Origin: Curtobacterium sp. MCBA15_009
GTDB taxonomy: Bacteria > Actinomycetota > Actinomycetes > Actinomycetales > Microbacteriaceae
NCBI RefSeq assembly: GCF_001864895.1
Contig: NZ_MJGO01000041.1
Location: 148,462 to 212,461, forward strand
Length of the DNA: 64,000 nt
Direction of reading: 5' to 3'
The position numbers and the translations under genes were made by a program. Below are positions 62,620-64,000 of this stretch, in pieces. The notes under the pieces are model-generated. The model was given only the letters and a program-made list of their open reading frames with translations, did not search any database and was not told the DNA's origin. How positions within the stretch are numbered: position 1 is the stretch's first letter; the number at the start of each line of letters is the position of its first letter.

Positions 62620-64000
62620 ATGCGACGCAGGACGATCACCGCGCTGGCCGCGGCCGCCACCGTGGTGCTGGTGGCCACGGGCTGTTCGGCCGGCGGGGAC
62701 GCCGACTCCGCCGCCGGCGGCGGCAGCCTGGTCTACGCCACCGGGGAGCCCGACCACCTGACCCCGGGACGCCAGACCGTCGCGTTCACGCAGACCCTGG
62801 CCCTGTTCGCCCCGCTCACCGAGACCGACGCCGACGGCGAGCTCCAGGACGTCGCCGCCGAGAGCGTCACGAGCGACGACGCCACCACGTGGACGATCAC
62901 GCTCCGCGACGGGTGGGAGTTCCAGAACGGCGAGCCCGTCACGCCCGAGAGCTACGTGAAGGCGTGGAACCACACCGCCTACGGGCCGAACGCCTGGGAG
63001 AACAGCGGCCAGCTCGCCGCGATCGTCGGCTACTCGGACCTCAACCCCGCGAAGGGCACCCCGACGACGAAGGAGATGTCCGGGCTGCGGGTCACCGGCG
63101 ACGACACCTTCACCGTGACGCTCACCCACGCGGACAGCCAGTTCCCGCTGCAGCTCAGCCAGGCGCAGACCGCGTTCTACCCGATGCCCGAGGCCGCCTA
63201 CGACGACCTGAAGGCCTACGACGCGAAGCCGATCGGCAACGGCCCCTACGAGATGACCGAGGCGCGGAAGGCGAACCAGGAGTTCACCGTCAGCGCCTGG
63301 TCCGGCTACCAGGGCACGAAGGCGAAGACCGACGAGGTCACCTTCCGGCCGTACTCGGACATGAACACCGCCTACACCGACGTCCTCGCCGGCAACGCGG
63401 ACGTGCTGTTCCTGCCGACCGACAAGATGACGAGCGCCGACGCCGACTTCGGCGACCGGCTGCACTCGTTCGACGCCCCCGGCATCGACTACCTCGGCTT
63501 CCCGCTCTGGGACGACCGGTACGCCGACCCCGACGTCCGCCGCGCGATCTCGATGTCCATCGACCGCGACGAGGTGAACGACGCCATCTACGGCGGCCTG
63601 TACGAACCCGCCACCGCGCTCACCCCGCCGAACATGTCCGGCACGCAGGAGGGCATCTGCGGCGAGGCGTGCGAGTTCGACCCGGCGGCGGCCAAGCAGC
63701 TCCTGGCCGACGCCGGCGGGTTCGAGGGCTCGATCACGCTCGTGTACCCGGGCGGCAACGGCCTCGACTCGCTGTACGAGGCCTACGCGAACCAGATCCG
63801 GCAGAACCTCGGCGTCGACACCGAGGCTAAGGCCACCACCGACTGGGCGTCGTACTACTCGCAGCTCACCGACAAGGAGATCGAGGGCCCGCACTTCGGC
63901 CACTGGGGTGCCCTGTACGCCAGCCAGCAGAACACCCTCCGGGCGCTGTTCACCACCGCCGGCGGGTGCGCGCCCTGCACCGGGTACTACCAGTCCGACC
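62620..64000 (+). CDS. Peptide/oligosaccharide ABC transporter substrate-binding lipoprotein (incomplete)
   Basis: At least 460 codons; the 3' end is outside the window. Lipoprotein signal MRRRTITALAAAATVVLVATGC with lipobox VATGC, Cys 22. The mature part is a family 5 (OppA/DppA-type) binding protein: ATGEPDHLTPG, WTITLRDGWEFQNGEPVTPESYVKAWNH, GNGPYEMTEARKAN and DPDVRRAISMSIDRDEV. Likely imports peptides, though some family members bind sugars or nickel. GAGGAG lies 6 bases before the ATG. The permease and ATPase genes would be expected downstream. Confidence 0.93.
   Translation, partial: MRRRTITALAAAATVVLVATGCSAGGDADSAAGGGSLVYATGEPDHLTPGRQTVAFTQTLALFAPLTETDADGELQDVAAESVTSDDATTWTITLRDGWEFQNGEPVTPESYVKAWNHTAYGPNAWENSGQLAAIVGYSDLNPAKGTPTTKEMSGLRVTGDDTFTVTLTHADSQFPLQLSQAQTAFYPMPEAAYDDLKAYDAKPIGNGPYEMTEARKANQEFTVSAWSGYQGTKAKTDEVTFRPYSDMNTAYTDVLAGNADVLFLPTDKMTSADADFGDRLHSFDAPGIDYLGFPLWDDRYADPDVRRAISMSIDRDEVNDAIYGGLYEPATALTPPNMSGTQEGICGEACEFDPAAAKQLLADAGGFEGSITLVYPGGNGLDSLYEAYANQIRQNLGVDTEAKATTDWASYYSQLTDKEIEGPHFGHWGALYASQQNTLRALFTTAGGCAPCTGYYQSD

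Overview
The window is chromosomal DNA of a high-GC actinobacterium. The gene content and order (orn next to tRNA-His, ettA with two thioesterase genes, a group II truncated globin, mscS, pepN, a mycothiol-type thiol oxidoreductase, rpiB and a Nei-type glycosylase), GTG/TTG starts, very tight ATGA/GTGA gene overlaps and apparently leaderless promoters fit Microbacteriaceae; Curtobacterium or a close relative is my best guess, inferred from general resemblance and not proved. I see no phage, IS element, CRISPR array or rRNA operon. Two tRNA genes are present (His, minus strand; Arg-UCU, plus strand).

Layout. 1-8.6 kb: metabolic singletons (acyl-CoA ligase, MpaB-type oxygenase, two aldo/keto reductases, a DinB-like protein, YceI) separated by repeat-filled gaps. 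8.8-17.1 kb: a plus-strand cell-surface glycan cluster with a GtrA flippase, a cellulose-synthase-like GT2, an ArnT/PMT-type GT-C enzyme, a secreted DUF4397 protein, a GH8 glucanase, a class F-like sortase and a polyprenol-phosphate mannose synthase. 17.5-24.0 kb: the trehalose-from-glycogen operon treX-treY-treZ on the minus strand. 24.1-28.9 kb: a GerW-like protein, then a TPP riboswitch controlling an ECF-type thiamine/HMP transporter (YkoE S component plus one polypeptide carrying both ATPase domains and the T component) and a small P-loop kinase. 29-33.3 kb: MHS-family permease divergent from a two-gene flavin monooxygenase operon. 33.3-36.7 kb: zincin, acyltransferase-3/SGNH protein, tRNA-His, oligoribonuclease. 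37.7-43.3 kb: MarR with an MFS efflux pump, a small unknown protein, a thioredoxin-like protein and a nonulosonate (sialic-acid-type) trio neuA-neuB-DUF6716 glycosyltransferase, then tRNA-Arg. 43.4-64 kb: mostly core genes, ending in an incomplete solute-binding lipoprotein gene.

The non-coding DNA is unusual. A family of about 62-bp imperfect palindromes with arms beginning GAGCGGGCG (15 copies seen) fills five gaps or linkers, three copies of it being translated in frame between the two ATPase domains of the thiamine transporter. A second repeat, core GACGGGAGGC, supplies most of the intrinsic-terminator-like hairpins and also occurs singly near the ends of several genes, once as a perfect 30-bp palindrome inside a coding sequence. 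A TANNNT hexamer lies 6-7 bases before the start codon of at least 14 genes, including both sides of one divergent pair whose start codons share the same CATG, so leaderless translation appears to be common here.
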